From NCBI GenBank assembly GCA_022798855.1, contig JAAWNI010000144.1, positions 1 through 5,772 of the forward strand: a DNA stretch of 5,772 nucleotides, given 5' to 3'. The notes beneath the pieces are model-generated. The model was not told the origin of the DNA. It was given only the letters and a program-made list of their open reading frames with translations, and did no database searches. The DNA comes from Lawsonibacter sp. Lineage in GTDB: Bacteria > Bacillota > Clostridia > Oscillospirales > Oscillospiraceae. Positions 5,593 to 5,772 of the stretch are shown one piece after another (position 1 is the first letter of the stretch; each line of letters starts with the position of its first letter). The translations under genes and the position numbers were made by a program.

Positions 5593-5642
5593 AAAAACCG
5601 CCCCAAAGGGTGGCACTTCATAAAGAAGTGCCACCCTTCGGG
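5593..5642 (-). terminator. Strong hairpin, probable terminator of the convergent - strand gene
   Basis: A perfect 14-bp stem joins 5606-5619 (AAGGGTGGCACTTC) to 5625-5638 (GAAGTGCCACCCTT) around a 5-base loop. Beyond one mismatch it extends by three pairs (5602-5604 with 5640-5642). Read on the - strand, the stem is followed after GCGG by five T residues (complement of 5593-5597), 33 bases or more beyond the - strand stop at 5675. No T-run follows on the + strand, so use as the metH terminator is less well supported. The few bases between stem and T-run make it imperfect. Confidence 0.6.
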
Positions 5643-5674
5643 CTACCTGTAAAGAAATCTCTCTATGTGGGACG

Positions 5675-5772
5675 CTATGCCGTCCTTTTCTTGCGCTTCT
5701 GCATGGCCTGATAGTAGGCCATATATTCCCGTTCCAGCGTTTCCGGCTCCGGCGCTGTCCAAAGACCGATGG
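5675..5772 (-). CDS. 3' end of an unidentified convergent gene (partial)
   Basis: On the - strand an open frame enters from the right edge and ends at a TAG (complement of 5675-5677). It gives 31 complete C-terminal residues, starting IGLWTAPEPETLEREY and ending YYQAMQKRKKRTA. The composition, an acidic amphipathic stretch followed by a basic lysine/arginine tail, looks like real protein, and codons are GC-ending as in the neighbouring genes. The other two - strand frames read less plausibly. A strong hairpin with a T-run follows on the same strand. I do not recognise the family; a basic tail could contact nucleic acid, but this is only a guess. The start lies outside the window. Confidence 0.6.
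   Translation of the reverse strand, partial: IGLWTAPEPETLEREYMAYYQAMQKRKKRTA

Noticed and set aside
5366..5593. 75-codon + strand open frame after metH
   Set aside because: It is read through the repeat element and its lone arm, with Pro/Gly/Lys-rich content and no ribosome binding site; such frames are repeat artefacts.

Overview
The window is GC-rich bacterial DNA carrying five complete protein genes on the + strand and the 3' end of a sixth on the - strand. Protein similarity (an EndoA-like MazF, a MetH without its C-terminal activation domain, AsnA) and GC-rich hairpin repeats between genes suggest a high-GC member of the Clostridia, probably a gut Oscillospiraceae/Flavonifractor-like lineage. 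This placement is from memory of family features and repeat style, not from a search.

Layout. At 23-394 is a MazF/EndoA-type mRNA endoribonuclease; any antitoxin or partner gene lies left of the window. An 84-bp palindrome (398-481) fills the gap to a small exported protein of unknown function (498-1037). That gene ends at a clear intrinsic terminator (1095-1121). A new promoter (1123-1151) with a very short leader drives asnA, ammonia-dependent asparagine synthetase (1184-2197). A 107-bp multi-hairpin repeat (2198-2304) occupies the whole gap to the next gene and supplies its ribosome binding site. The next two genes form a translationally overlapping pair: a stand-alone cobalamin-reactivation protein (2308-2982) and metH, cobalamin-dependent methionine synthase lacking that domain (2969-5356). 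Together they rebuild a full MetH system: homocysteine, methyl-folate and B12 modules in one chain, S-adenosylmethionine-dependent repair in the other.

The 318 bases after metH hold no convincing + strand gene. They contain a 134-bp repeat of the same family as the 2198-2304 element, a lone partial arm of it, and a strong hairpin that fits best as the terminator of a convergent - strand gene whose last 31 codons are visible at 5675-5772.

I see no new defence or metabolic system here. The most interesting signal is the set of 'palindromes made of palindromes'. Two of them share a four-hairpin plan, with paired base changes that preserve the stems, and one forms the Shine-Dalgarno of the MetH reactivase gene.
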